From the NCBI GenBank assembly GCA_032718565.1, contig JAVGVS010000499.1, forward strand, positions 1-64,000: a stretch of 64,000 nucleotides of DNA, in the 5' to 3' direction. The notes under the pieces are model-generated. The model ran no database searches. It was given only the letters and a program-made list of their open reading frames with translations, and was not told the origin of the DNA. This DNA comes from Distichodus sexfasciatus (Eukaryota; Chordata; Actinopteri; Characiformes; Distichodontidae). How positions within the stretch are numbered: position 1 is the stretch's first letter; each line of letters starts with the position of its first letter. A program made the translations under genes and the position numbers. Below, piece after piece: positions 10,769-22,734 of the stretch.

Positions 10769-12727
10769 CTGCGTTAAAATGGCACAGCAGGCTCGGCTCA
10801 TTTTGACATACACTCTTGCAGTCGCTTCTCTGGTAGGCTTATTTAGGTCCATAATAAAACCCAGAATTGCTGTATTTCTCTATTTTTCCTTTAATGCAGT
10901 ATTAAAATCATGATCTTGTTACTTATTGACTTCCATAATTTAGTTTGGAAATAATTATTTCGTGCTAGTAGGATTGGTATGATTTTATAGAGTTAATCTG
11001 CATTAAAAAAAAAAAAATAATAATAATAATAATAAATTACAAAGCAGAAAAATAAATGTTTACTCAGAAGACTTTTCTGAGTCTGAACCGAGTGTGTAAT
11101 TTTGGGTTGAAAATTGTGTGGGATTTGAGGTCAGGATAGGATTATTCTCCATGGTGTTTGATTCAGCCTTTTTTACTTATTAGTAAGGGAGCAACACCCC
11201 AGACCAGATAATTTCAGGATTTTGAACCTTAAATTAGAGTAAATGATGTTTGACTTGACTCTTGATGATTAGACAGGGGAAATTAGTTTTCCTTTTGCAT
11301 CAAGCAGCAAAAAGCAAGTATCATGACATGTTTGATGTAGTTTGACTTGACATACATACACAGGACTGTTACGCATACTGACAAATCACAAACATATATA
11401 TTGCAGCCGAAGTTTGTATGATGTTGACCTTTTTTAAGGCTTTACATAAACATCAACAGACTTTGTTATTTCAAGCCTAATTTCTCTAAGCCATCACTAC
11501 CTAAAGCCTTTTTATTACCGTTCTATATGTGTCGATCGTCTCATCCACGCTGTTCATTACTACACGTTTTTAGAGTCGTGAGATGTATGAACCCTGCTCT
11601 ATTCCACTGGAGTAAACCTCTTACTCAACACACTCAGCTTCACTCACGCACCTCAGTTTGCTTAGAGACTTGTGCCGTGCAGCGTGTGAATATCTTAAAA
11701 TCGCATCTACTTTGCATATTATAGGAAACACTTAATAGGAATCCTATCAGATTTATGTTTCATGGTTGCAAGCTGCTTAATTCCTGACAGTAGAAGAGAA
11801 TTGAGTTTTCCCAAAAACATGGAAGCAATCTGTTATATTACAACAAATATAATCATGCAGTATGACCTCCTGTTTTAAAAGAATCTATTGTAATATTTCA
11901 TCTTTCATTTCTATGGAATCCATAACGCTCTGACCTCTCCGCGTCTGCACCAGCAGTGTGACATTCATGCACGATGTGCTCGCCTAATGATCGGGGCGAT
12001 AGTTAGTGTGTTATTTCACATTCCCATGATGCCCTTTGATGTGTGGAGCCATCTGATGTGATGTGTTTGTATAATCTGAGCGTTTGATCCTGGCCGAACG
12101 AGGGAATTTCACCTTGACGGCGGGTGAGAATGTGTAAGGGGTCGGGGTCGTGTTCCTCAGCCACACGTGTCATGAGAAATCAAATTACGTCACATTGTAA
12201 ATATACAGTATCTTTACTGTGCTTTAGTCATGTTGTGCCATTCATACAGAGGATAGTGTCTCAGATTTTACCCTCCTGCACTGTAAAAAATGATTTGATC
12301 AATTAGTCATGTTCTCATGACTTACTTCATGACTTGCAGTCTCAGGTTTTATGGGTTTCAACTTCTGTTTTTAAGTCAGTTCACAGAAATGAAAATGTGA
12401 CGATGGCAGTTTAACTTAAACCTGTACGTTGTGACTGGTTATATTTAAGAGGGAATGTGTTAATCTGCCACATTTCATTTGGTTCAGCGCAGACATTTAA
12501 TTGCTTTCAAATGCATGTTTTTAAGTTTTTAAGCATTTTAACACCACTTGTTGATTAAGTCACTTTTTATAGTATAGGAAGATGGGAGTCAATCTGGAGA
12601 AAGGAGTCTATTAAATGCTGTAAATGTAAATGTAGTGTAAATATAAAAGGTGTAAGGGTTAAAGGAGTTCTCCGCCTCAAATGCTAATGTGGCAAACAAT
12701 GGTTGAGCAGCTGTGCAGCTTGCCCCA
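10541..12727. other. Intron 1 sequence, no gene; (CA)n at 10722-10768
   Basis: After a pure (CA)n tract of about 24 units the region is AT-rich and mostly free of recognised repeats. 12585-12645 resembles the 3' tail of a fish SINE (CTGGAGAAAGGAGTCTATTA). No exon-like segment seen. Confidence 0.45.
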
Positions 12728-12755
12728 TTGTATCTTTCTCTCTCTCTCTCTCCCC

Positions 12756-12786
<31 letters not shown>

Positions 12787-12812
12787 TCTCCCTCTCTCTC
12801 TCTCTCTCGCTT
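12728..12812 (+). repeat. (TC)n microsatellite
   Basis: Near-pure TC/CCTC tract. Confidence 0.9.
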
Positions 12813-13020
12813 TAGTTGGGGTGACAATACCAGGCAGGTGGTGAATCTCTCACTTTTTGATCCCTGACTTTTTCTCCGACCTCCTGTCGTTAGATGCACT
12901 GCACTTTTTTGTTTAGAGCACACTTTTCCTCCCTCGGGCTTTCCTCCTTCAATGGAGTTTGGTCTTATTTTTTCAGGTGCAGAGTTTTCTCTCCTCGTCT
13001 GGCCCGGCATTGGCGTGACA

Positions 13021-13545
13021 CAGGGCTGGGTGATACGACCTCAAATAAATATCACGATGAATTGAACATTTTACCTCAGTCATGATTAATGAACTGTTAT
13101 TTTGGCGGGTTTTTCTTCCTCTTATTTTGTTTTGAGGGTTTTCTCATTTGACCACTCCAGAAAGTCCATCTCTCTTGCCAGGCACTTCCACTTCCCCTTT
13201 AAGAACGTCGGAACATGCCCAGTTCTTTTAAGACACTTTGAAACTTCAGACACTATTTTTAAAACAAAGAATTGAGATCTGTTAATTACCCAGCCCTAAT
13301 CCAGGTTCTCCTCAATGATCTGAATAATTTAAGCCTTGTATTGTGTCTCTGCAACAGTTTAAAGTGCAGAAAGTAGGAAGTAGAAGAAGAAATGAACAGA
13401 ACAAGGTGATTGCAGATTACCATAGTTGTTAAAAAAATATTAACAGAATTTTTTAAACCTTCACAATCATATTCACATGCAAATTTGGTGGGCAAGATTA
13501 TTTCGATCAATATCAATTTCAATTCATTTTCAATTAAATGCCCAG
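13021..13545. mobile_element. hAT-like element(s), GCTGGGYGATACGACC family
   Basis: Left end CAGGGCTGGGTGATACGACC. One matching right end is TTAATTACCCAGCCCTAA at 13280-13297, and a second is CAATTAAATGCCCAGCTCTA at 13528-13547. This suggests either two elements or one with an internal duplication. Confidence 0.55.
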
Positions 13546-13547
13546 CT

Positions 13548-14139
13548 CTAGCCCTAGAGGCCATGTGGAGCACTGGACAGAGTTGACCTTTACCTCGTCT
13601 CGATTCGTGACAGGCCACTATCTGCTCTCAATTTACCTCTCTTTTATTCTCCCTGTTTTCATGTCCTTATTCCACTGTTCTCTCTCTCTCTCATTGTCTG
13701 TCTTCTCTCCCTTTGTGTTTCTTGTTTTTCCTCTTACAGTGTTGTCTCCCTTTGTTATTTGTGGCCTTCACGGTCGCCGGCTCTTGTAAACAGGATTTGC
13801 CACCAGCGTCGAGCAGGAACTCTGTGATTATTCCCAATTTTTTCCGTCTTAACCTCTGGAGAGGGAGGGTAGAGAGCTGGCGGTGGGATTAGATTTGGAA
13901 CAGGTTGGAAATGGAGGAATAGAAGTTGAAGAAGATGCTGTGAATTGTGTATATCTTTTTCAGCTGCACAATTACTCGTAATAAAATCATGATCTCGATT
14001 CACACCTCCTGGCGATCCCATTTCTAAATTACGATGATTCTTCCGCTTTTTATTACATCAGTTGCATCAACACAAGCTTTATTTTTGTGCTGAAATTGTG
14101 AGCATGCAGTGGAACTTTCGTGAGCGAAATCTCATCTTT
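13548..14139. other. No gene seen
   Basis: Includes a short run (about 13960-14030) resembling eroded hAT-end sequence (GCTGCACAATTACTCGTAAT). No other recognisable feature. Confidence 0.4.
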
Positions 14140-14815
14140 ACGTCTCGTCTAATTCTCATCCACTCCCGCTTCATGCTCACGCTCCACTCTGCCATTCACG
14201 CTCGCGCTCGACTCTGCCTTTATGTTTGTGCTTGACTCTGACGTTACGTTCGCACTCCGCTCCGCCTTCACGCTCCGCTCCACTTTAACACTCGCTCTCG
14301 ACTCCGCCTTTATGTTTGGGCTTGACTCTGACTTAACCTTCGCGCTCCGCTCCGCCTTCATGCTCCGCTCCACCTTTACACTCACACTCCGCTCCACTTT
14401 AGCGCTCGCGCTCGACTCCGCCTTTATGTTTGCGCTTGACTCCGACTTAACCTTCGCGCTCCGCTCCGCCTTCGCGCCCCACTACGCCTTTACGCTCACG
14501 CTCTACTCCACTTTAACGCTCGCGCTTGACTCCGCCTTTGTTTGCGCCTGACTCTGACTTAACCTTCGCGCTCCGCTTCACGCTCCGCTCCGCCTTTACA
14601 CTCACGCTCTACTCCACTTTAACGCTCGCGCTCCACTCCGCCTTTATGTTTGCACTTGACTCTGACGTAACCTTCGCGCTCTGCTCCGCCTTCACCCTCG
14701 CACTCCATTCTGCCTTTACCCTCGCACTCCACTCCACTGTAACGCTCGCGCTCGACTCCGCCTCTACGCACGCACCGGACTCCTCACTACGCTCGCGCTC
14801 AACTCCGCCTAGTTT
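14140..14815 (+). repeat. CG-rich minisatellite, 18/24-bp units in a higher-order pattern
   Basis: Units alternate between about 18 bp (CTCCGCTCCGCCTTCACG type) and about 24 bp (CTCGACTCCGCCTTTATGTT type). On the + strand they translate as repeated ALRSAFT, LRSTLTLA, LDSAFMFA and LDSDLTFA; the minus strand also has a long open frame (repeats of KVERS and KAERS). The unit lengths are multiples of three, which keeps the frames open. No signal supports a real protein. Confidence 0.85.
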
Positions 14816-15049
14816 TCATTCATTTTGTGACTGTTCAGCCATAGCTGTTTTAAGGTGTTGTATGAACGCGTTTACTTGCTACTTTACTATCCAGTGGGTA
14901 GTTTATGTCGATAATTATATTGTTGCGTCATTACATGAGCGTTAAATGAATGTTGTTGGCGCTTCATTTCTTATTAAAACAACAGAAGAAAAAAGTCAAG
15001 AAAGACTTTCAATGTGTGTCTCAAAAAACATAGATATAAAAATATTATT

Positions 15050-15268
15050 ATCTTTCTTCACTTTCTTCCGATATCACAAAGTCTACTAGTAATTTCTGAG
15101 CTCAACCAGACATTTAAATAAAAAATATACGCTTTTAGTAAATACAGACCACCTGTACAATGTAAAGTGGGATACAGTATGTTGTTTTCTTTTTGGATCG
15201 ACGCTATGGGCTCATTGCTCATTACATCGTTGTATCGATGTAGACTGATGTATCGTTACACCCCTAAC
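15050..15268. mobile_element. hAT-like element 3' part, GTATCGTTACACCCCTA end
   Basis: TTTTTGGATCGACGCTATGG, TCATTACATCGTTGTATCG and GATGTATCGTTACACCCCTA mark the right end of the family also seen at 36318-36516. Confidence 0.6.
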
Positions 15269-15779
15269 CATTGTTTGATGTTGGCTGCTATTTTCTGGAG
15301 TAAGACGTCCGTTTGTTGAGCAGATTTTTGTGTTTTGGGAGGTGCAGTGGGTTGTGTTAATGTGTGTGTGTGAACGTTTCATGTTAGGAGGTCTGTGTGT
15401 GTATGTGTGTGTGTCCTTGTGTTTGGGCTTTGAAGCAGGCAGTCGCGTTTGTTGTGAATGTTGTTGTGGGTGAATTTCCTGCTCCCTCTCTCTCTCTCTA
15501 CGCGGGGTGACAATAACAGGTGGTGGATGTTTTACTTTTTTGATCTCAATTTTTTGCCGACTGTTTGTTACTTTTTTTGGACGCTGTGTCAAGATGTATT
15601 CCTCCAGTCCACATATCATTCGTTCATTTGTTTTTCGCATGAAAACCATAAACCAAAACCTAAAAACGCATCTTTTGTCAATATTTCTTTCCAAAACTAA
15701 AATGATCAAAATAAAAAATGGAGAAATCACACTCCTGTCGCATTTTGTGTTTTTTTTCCAAACTGGAAGTGACCGTTAT
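15269..15779. other. No gene; duplicated motif
   Basis: Contains a (TC)n followed by GGGGTGACAATAACAGGTGG (about 15506), a diverged copy of the segment at about 12819-12890. Overlapping frames here carry no known domain. Confidence 0.45.
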
Positions 15780-16250
15780 GTATGGATTTCACAATGTTGT
15801 GATTGCAACTATTGACGCAAATCAAATCCAGCCAGTCACCGCAAATTCATTACCACCGTGCAATTTGGACCAGTTACTGCAACTTTTCTGCAATTTTTGA
15901 CTAATCGCTGTCGTTTTCCACAAAGCGTTGAGCCATACGTCAGCGAACGCAGGAAACGTGTGATAAAAACACCTCACATTTACCTTTAAAAAATAACGAA
16001 ATGATTAATGGTTAATAAAAACATCAGTGGTTTTGTTCCCTTCATTTAAACGTATTGTTAAAGAATCATTATAAAGGAGGACAAAAGCGCACATTTTTCT
16101 GCAACTTTGACTTGCTCCTGCAACTTTATTGCAACGAAACGGCTAAAAACACAGCAGCTTTCATCGCAGTTCTTCAGAAAAGCAGCCGGAAAATCAGGAA
16201 CAATCTCAAAAAAGGCCCACAAAATCCTGGAGGGAGTGGTTACGCATGAA
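15780..16250 (+). mobile_element. Non-autonomous DNA element, CAGTCCCT-type ends, copy 1
   Basis: Runs from CAGCCAGTCACCGCAAATTC to AAATCCTGGAGGGAGTGG, with internal GATAAAAACACCTCACATT, GGTTTTGTTCCCTTCATTT and CTAAAAACACAGCAGCTTTC. Other copies are at 34477-34930 (minus), 44441-44908 and 40465-40557 (3' end only). No coding capacity. Confidence 0.7.
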
Positions 16251-17137
16251 AAAGACTATAAATGGCAGATGAAGAAGAGTAATCCTGTTGCTGCCGGGAA
16301 CAAAATGGAGCAGTAAAAATGAGCAGCATCTACTGTATATTTATTTTATTTATTTATATATTTTATATATATTTTTTCCAGCACATGTAACTAGAGCTGA
16401 AACGATTATTCGAATAACTCGAATAATTCGATTACAAAAAATGGTCGAGGCAAGTTTTCTAGAATCGAAGCTTCGTTTAAGTCATTTTATTCGCTACAGC
16501 ATGCGCCGCTTGTTTTTCACACTGACGCTTATTAATGACGCACAGTGGCGCGATCAAGTCGAGAATAGATCCCTCTGTATGTGAACGTATGTGAGATATT
16601 CTGTGCACAAAAACAGAAGTAAATGCGTAAAAATGCATAAATGACATTTTTTGCGATGTAAACACGCACGCTGTGTTTGTGAACGTGCGAGCGCCCGCCT
16701 AACGCCATTACTCGCTAAAACGCTCCGTTTCCGTCAAAACGTCCCCTTTATTACAGACGAAACCCATATTTTAACTGATAAATAACCACAACAACCCTAC
16801 TCACAATACAGCCATTTATTAAGATTTTCCATCGATTTTTCTTTTGCATAGTTCGTTCCGGAACGCGCTGAACCCTTTTTTATGACGCTGTCTGCGATGC
16901 AAAGGAATGCAGTTCTCTTCCAGAAAGGCCAAAAGCAACTCATTTTATTGGCCAAACTGGTTCAAAATGACCCTTGAATTTTCAGGTGCAGAGTTCTTAG
17001 GGCTGGGCGATAAAACGATAACGACATAACGACAGACACGGATCTATATCAATAAAAAATGTAATCAGTAAAACGTCGATATTTTTATTCTTCGGCAGAA
17101 GAAAACAGAGGTTGCGAAACTAGTTTGGTTGCATTAA

Positions 17138-17455
17138 AGGGATCCCGAACTAGTAAGACATGTTGGCCTCAGATTAACGTTGGTATCAGCGGTATGTAAA
17201 TGCGATATAAAAACATGACTATCTTTTATTTTTTAATAAAAGTTTTAGAAAATGTTTTCACCTCGTGAGGCCGCCATTGTTGTTTACGCTGCTTCAATGC
17301 ATTTCTGTAGTGACGCCATGGTTGTCTGGCCCCGCCCACCTTCCGCTTTTGGATGCGGTTGAAGCGAGATTTAGAACGCCTTCCGCCTGCTAGCCTTTTT
17401 CTTAGTTCGAGCTCAAAGATTTACATAGCCAACATGTCTTACTAGTCGGGATCCT
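17138..17455. mobile_element. MITE with AGGGATCCCGA inverted ends at a TTAA-like site
   Basis: Ends AGGGATCCCGAACTAGTAAG and CTTACTAGTCGGGATCCT pair over about 30 bp (in to ACATGTTGGC). Flanks are TTAA (17134-17137) and TTAC (17456-17459). TTAA with such ends suggests a Kolobok- or piggyBac-type derivative, not proven. The interior has GCCGCCATTGTT and a CCCCGCCCAC GC box. Confidence 0.7.
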
Positions 17456-17740
17456 TTACATTTCTTTTACATTTTTCATTTTGCAATCTTTAAATGTTAA
17501 GAGATAATCAAGTATGTTCATTGTGACTTATGTTTTACATTTTAATTATTTGAGTTTTCCATGCATGTTATATTTTCTGTTCAATACTAACTGAGGTGAT
17601 TATGATCAGAGGAAGGTTAAGTTTAAAACAAAATGTTTAAATGTAATACATATTTTTCTCCTGGTCCTATTTTTAAAGTCAGTCATAAAATATCAATAAT
17701 TATCAATGTCAATCGATATGAAACACTGATATCGCTATAC

Positions 17741-18069
17741 TAGGCTGGGTATCGCTAAGGATTTCTGAATCGATTTGCTTCCGATTCACAAGGTCATGAT
17801 CCGATTCAGTTCTCGATTCAATTCGATTCGATATCGGTTTATTTAGAGATTTTCATATTGGCTACCAGCTTTTGCTTGGTTATAAAATAACTTGAGTCGA
17901 TCATATCCCTACGTCGATGGACTGCACGTTTTTATAGCTCTCCTTGTGTGGTCGCGAGAAGTAGTGCATAGCCGCAGGAAAAGATCAACCGTGAATTTTT
18001 GAATCGATATCGTATTTTTCCGGACGAGAATCGATATTGATCGGTGAATCGATTTTTGAACCCAGCCCA
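17741..18069. mobile_element. hAT-like element, GGCTGGGTATCG family, copy 1
   Basis: Ends TAGGCTGGGTATCG and GAACCCAGCCCA. Flanks CGCTATAC and CGCTAGGC agree at 6 of 8 positions. Closely similar to 29137-29533 and to the degraded 63296-63667. Confidence 0.75.
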
Positions 18070-18176
18070 CGCTAGGCCAGTTTTCATTATCGCCAGCCCC
18101 ACGTATTAATCGATAAAAATAATCGATAGATTATCTGGACATAAAAATAATCATTTGTTGCAGCCCCACATGTAAC

Positions 18177-18403
18177 CCTCATCATCATGTCATGCCACTC
18201 GAAACTCAGGGTTTGGTTATTTTAATGTGAGATACCACAAACAAACGATACATGGATTTCTCCTCTGCCTTTCTTAATCTTTCATGGTAATCTTTCGTTT
18301 CCTCTTATCCGCCGAACTGCCTGCCTTATTTGTGTTTTTTTAAGTTAAAAATAGCATCCAAAGTTCCTCAATTCAGCATGGAGATTTTTCAGAAAGAGAA
18401 GTA

Positions 18404-18448
<45 letters not shown>

Positions 18449-20380
18449 CTTTTCGGTGAGATGACAGGATTATCCGTTTGCAGGCCAATTTGTGAGGATT
18501 GATGACTTCATGAATCTTCTGGTCGAATTTAATCGCTTTTTGCTTTCATAGAATCATGTAAACGGCAAAATTACGACGGGAGTTTAACTGTGACTTAGAG
18601 AAAGAGGCTACGAGCCACAAGTCTTGCAGGTTTTTTTTTTTCATAGTCAGCCATCGAACAAGCCCGGCAGACCTGTTATGGAGTGGTAGACGGCAGGAGA
18701 GGAGGTGGCATCTCTTGTAGTTTTCCAGGTGTTGCTGTATGCGCATGATGTCTATCCTTCGGCTTGCATGCAAGCAACAAGGTCATCATACAGCCCTCCA
18801 AAAAATGTAAAGACTTTACGGAATCAGTTTTATTTTAAGTCATTTGACTTGACGATCCACAATAATCATTTCTGTTACTTTCTCTAGTTTCAGCAGCTTA
18901 ACATTAAAACCTGACGCTGGACAACAAAAACGAGTGAAACGCTGGCTACGCTTGCTGCTGAAATACAGCAGAAACTTGCCGTCCAGCTGAGATTTTAATC
19001 TCCTTCTCGATGGTTGTGTGTTGGTTTGATGCTGGTCATAACTTCTGGTTATAACTGAGGGCCTAGGACATCCACCAATGTAAGCTTTTTCCGCCGCAGT
19101 GCCTATTTTAAATACACAAATCCCCACGAAGCCGCCGCCTTCAGCGAAAAATCGCCAGAGTGCTCAGGGCGCCTGTTGAAATCTATTCATCTATTCCAAC
19201 GGGCGCTTGCACTCGCCAATGTCATTTCTCTCTTTTGCTAGCCAATCAAAATCGAGAAGCGCGGACTTATACATCGGTGTCACACTTCAACTGTTCATTT
19301 CAGGCACTCAGTCTTGTCTCAAGACGTGAATCTATTTCCAAACGCTGCTGCCAGGCAGATGCGATTTCTCTCCATCTCGAGGGCTAAACTAGTCATCTCA
19401 AAGAAGCACGTTGAAATAGGAACGAGCGCCGAAGTGGCCGATGGCGCTTTTAACTCGGCAACAACGAAGCGCTGAGAGAAAGCACTGAGAAAGCGCCTGG
19501 AAGTGAGATTTTGACCGCTCCTGCTTGATAAGAACGTTGCTGATGGATAAGCCCATATTTTTAGGACTATACTAGTAAAAGAAATTAATGTAACAATGCA
19601 ACTCCTCTGGCAACTCAGCTGCCAGTATTAAACAGTAAATTTACAGTTATTTATTTCATTATTTATTTTTATTTTTTTATGTGCATCACCAATGAGCCCT
19701 GGAACAGGATTCTTAAGCCCAAGTTTCTTCGCGGAGTAATGTAAGATAACGTTGTTAATGTCTGCAACACACGTTTTCCTGAGTGAAGTATTTTAAAGTA
19801 ATCTAGTCATGATTTTATCTCCAAATGTGTTGAGACAGTAACATCACCAGCGTTAACCCTTTCTAAGCTCGTTCAAAGAGTTCATTTGAAGCCAGCGACT
19901 GTGCTGTGATGAAAACGGGTGAAAGTGATGACAGGGCGCCGTTGTAAATAGATCCCGCTCATCTAATCGCTGTGACAGAGAGAAAAGTATTACTTACTCT
20001 AGGCGTTGGGGTGTCCGGTGTCCTGTTGAGTTTTCTACAGCGAGAGACTGACTCAGCACTCAGCACTGGAATTTAGGAGGAGGCAATGATCTGACAGGTC
20101 AGCAGACTTTACAGCAGAGTCCCTTCTACCATTATAACTCACAATTTCTAAGAATATTAAGCTGCAGTTCACTGGCGAAAAAGCTCTAAAATAGATTACA
20201 AATCTATATAAAGTTCACAAGTATTTTCAGAATAATTTTAAATCAGATCTTTAATTCTCAGCTTGAATTGATTTTTTTTACACCAACACACAACAATAAC
20301 ATATCCATGAAAGGAAATTCGCTGAACTAAAGTTTTTACACCTAGTTGCAAGGTAACGTTAGCATCGAGCTGTAGTAGTG
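18177..20380. other. Intron 1 sequence, no gene; (GA)n at 18411-18444
   Basis: Long stretch with little recognised repeat content apart from the GA tract. Several short frames on both strands lack motifs. Nothing exon-like of xylt1 was recognised. Confidence 0.4.
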
Positions 20381-20382
20381 GG

Positions 20383-20625
20383 GCACTTGGCGGCATAATG
20401 ACTGGGTGTTCGCCCCGGGGTCAGGAGGTCACCGGTAAAGTTACCACTGAGGTACTCATGAGCAAGGTACCGTCCCCAAGCACTGCTCCCCGGGCGCTGC
20501 CCACGTCAGCTGCCCACTGCTCCTTCACGGATGGGTTAAATGCAGAGGACACATTTCGTTGTGGTGCACTGTGTGCTGTGGTGTGTTCACAATGACAAAT
20601 AATCACTCACTTTCACTTTCATATG
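20383..20625 (+). mobile_element. tRNA-derived SINE, family 1
   Basis: GGGGCACTTGGCGGCATAAT head, then GGTACTCATGAGCAAGGTAC, CCCCAAGCACTGCTCCCCGG, TGGGTTAAATGCAGAGGACA and TTCACAATGACAAATAATCA. The box B region is eroded. Confidence 0.8.
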
Positions 20626-20763
20626 AGAGTGGCGAGCGCTCACACACACAGCACGTTTACATCCCGAAGAATGTTATTTATGCGTTTTAGGCATTTACTT
20701 CAGATTTTGTGGGCGGGGGAGTGAGCGCTTTGCTTTGAGAGGGCAGAGAAGCCGAGCGCGAAA

Positions 20764-20911
20764 ATGAGCGAGGTACCGTCCCCAAGCACTTCTCCCCGGG
20801 TGTCGATAGAGCTGCCCACTGCTCCTTCACGGATGGGTCAAATGCAGAGGTGGCGGTGCTTTTTGAGCTGTGCTGTGGTGTGTTCACAATGACAAATAAT
20901 CACTCGCTTAA
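20764..20911 (+). mobile_element. tRNA-derived SINE, family 1, 3' part
   Basis: Begins inside the body (GAGCGAGGTACCGTCCCCAA) and ends TTCACAATGACAAATAATCA. The head is missing. Confidence 0.75.
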
Positions 20912-21274
20912 GTATGGAATCATGATGAAACTTGTGATTCATCACTCCTAGTAGCGATGTGATGTGACTCCTCCGGAGGGTGGTGGTGGTGGTTAGTTTT
21001 GGCTCTTTGGAGTTTTGTCATGTGTAACAGCGCCATGTGAGACGGGCGAGCCTGTCCCGAGTTAACCCCGATGTTCCGTCGAAAGGTGGTTACAGTGTAA
21101 GCAGTGGACGGTGTGTGTGATGTGGGAGTGTGTCTGAGGGTGTGTGTGTGTGTTTTGTGGTGGGGCTTCTCATGTGCCGCTGCTTTCGTCTCCTCTGTGT
21201 GGTCGATGTGAATTTCCTTATTATCTGCGATGGCGAGGCGATGGCTCAGAGACAGGAAATCTCCGGGGAGGAGA

Positions 21275-21309
<35 letters not shown>

Positions 21310-21449
21310 ACATATAATCACACAGAGCTGTCGGTGTGTCCCCGTTAGCATGAGTGAGGAGTGCACACACTAAAAGACCAAGGTTCAGGAACAGATCTAA
21401 AAAGGTGGAAACGCTTTGCTGCTCCGGCTGTACCCTGTGAGGGAATGAG
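20912..21449. other. No gene; (CA)n at 21277-21304
   Basis: Frames across the CA tract on both strands reflect repeat composition. No other feature recognised. Confidence 0.4.
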
Positions 21450-21546
21450 CAATGTTCCTGGTGCATTTATCTATGTTTGTACCTCAGTTTTACCGGTCCG
21501 GGACTTGAACCAGCGACCCTTCGATCACGGGGCCAACTCCCTAACC
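21450..21546 (-). mobile_element. tRNA-derived SINE fragment interrupted by a hAT element
   Basis: GTACCTCAGTTTTACCGGTC, CGGGACTTGAACCAGCGACC and GGGGCCAACTCCCTAACC match the head of family 1 on the minus strand. It is cut where the hAT-like element begins at 21547. Confidence 0.65.
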
Positions 21547-22267
21547 TAGGGCCCTATGAAATCCGTTTTGTTTTTTCTTAAATTCCGTTTTATTTTTTCC
21601 TGAATTCCGTTTTTTCCATTTTTATTCTTCTGAATTCCGTGTTTTACGTTGTAATCATATTTATTCACCTAAAAAGTGTCTAATTATGGAGTGGATGGAA
21701 AAAAGAACAATGCAGTAGAAAAAAATCACATTAAATGACTGTTATTCCACTTCAACAGAGTGCTGGGGTTCAGCAGAACGTTTTCTGCTTTGGTAAAACA
21801 TTTACGAAACGTTCCTGATGTGAGTTTTTGACTGGAAGTGGTCGTCACGTGTTCTTGCGGGTGCAGTCCATCGTGTGCTGGCAAAACGTACAAAAGATTT
21901 GTTCTCCCGATTGATAAAAATCGTTTGGGTATTGTTCTGCTCCAAACTTAGCACTAACACTCCAATTCCGTAATTTTTTTGAGGACTTCGGTGTTTCAGC
22001 CTGTTCATCATAGCTGACCGTTGACGTTTCCCCCTCGGTGTCTGTGCGTTTGTGTATACGGAAGTCATGTTGAGTCCCGCCTCAACAGGTAACACGTACA
22101 GGGGGCTGCAGCGGCCAAAATTGATTAGAAACCATTGCTTTGCTTTGCCCACACACCGATATCAGCGAATTATACGACGTTCCACGTTTTACAAAGGATT
22201 CCATTTTATTTGTTGAATTCCGCCATTCCGTCCGAGTTTTCCGCATCGCGCAAATCATAGGGCCCTA
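21547..22267 (-). mobile_element. hAT-like element with a BED-finger remnant, TAGGGCCCTATGA ends
   Basis: Ends TAGGGCCCTATGAAATCCG and CAAATCATAGGGCCCTA. A minus-strand frame (21802-22152) ends in a stretch reading DDHFQSKTHIRN; an adjacent frame carries a possible Cys pair, reminiscent of the end of a BED zinc finger in hAT transposases. It appears to be an internally deleted, frameshifted derivative. No clear 8-bp duplication. Confidence 0.65.
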
Positions 22268-22569
22268 CTGACTATTTACTCGACCAACTTCCCCAATATG
22301 GCACACCATAACTCAGAGTTTGCAGGACCCAGAACGTCCACTGCATACATCAGAAGTGTTTTTAGATCGGCGATTTGGGCTTTACCCAAACACTCCGCTC
22401 GCACTCAGGTTTAGAGCGTAAAAGTCAAAAACGAATTCTAGGCCAGAATGAGTCCAAACTGGATAAAAATGGCCAATATTTCAATATTTCAAAAAATACT
22501 TTTCCATTTTAGTGTTAGAGAGTAAAAATAAATATAAAAAAATAGAAAAAGACAGTTTTTCCCCTTTTT
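22268..22569. other. No gene seen
   Basis: AT-rich. Nothing recognised. Confidence 0.4.
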
Positions 22570-22733
22570 ATCCGATTAATAGTCAATCAATTGAAAAAAT
22601 AATCTGCAGATTAATTGATTATCAAAATAATTGTTATTTGTAGCCCTAATTAATATCAAAATGAAACACAGATACCGATAATCAGCAAAATGCCTAATAT
22701 CGGCCCCCGATAATCGGCCGACCCTTAGTTTTC
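22570..22733 (-). mobile_element. GTCGACCGATTATCGG family, terminal fragment
   Basis: CCGATAATCAGCAAAATGCC followed by TAATCGGCCGACCCTTAG, the same end as at 24540-24571. Confidence 0.65.
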
Positions 22734-22734
22734 A

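Larger units (their letters stand above)
16998..18101. mobile_element. Nested hAT-like element, GGGCTGGGCGATAAAACG / TTATCGCCAGCCCCA ends
   Basis: The left TAGGGCTGGGCGATAAAACG and right TTTTCATTATCGCCAGCCCC are inverted ends of an element inserted in 16392-18168. No clear 8-bp target duplication was seen. It is interrupted by 17138-17455 and 17741-18069. Confidence 0.65.
16392..18168. mobile_element. hAT-like element with perfect 8-bp TSD, containing nested elements
   Basis: The left end TAGAGCTGAAACGATTATTC and the right end ATTTGTTGCAGCCCCA are flanked by CATGTAAC at 16384-16391 and 18169-18176. The interior holds an element at 16998-18101, which in turn holds a TTAA-type MITE and a second hAT. 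Without the inner insertions the outer element is about 0.67 kb and has no transposase frame. Confidence 0.85.
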
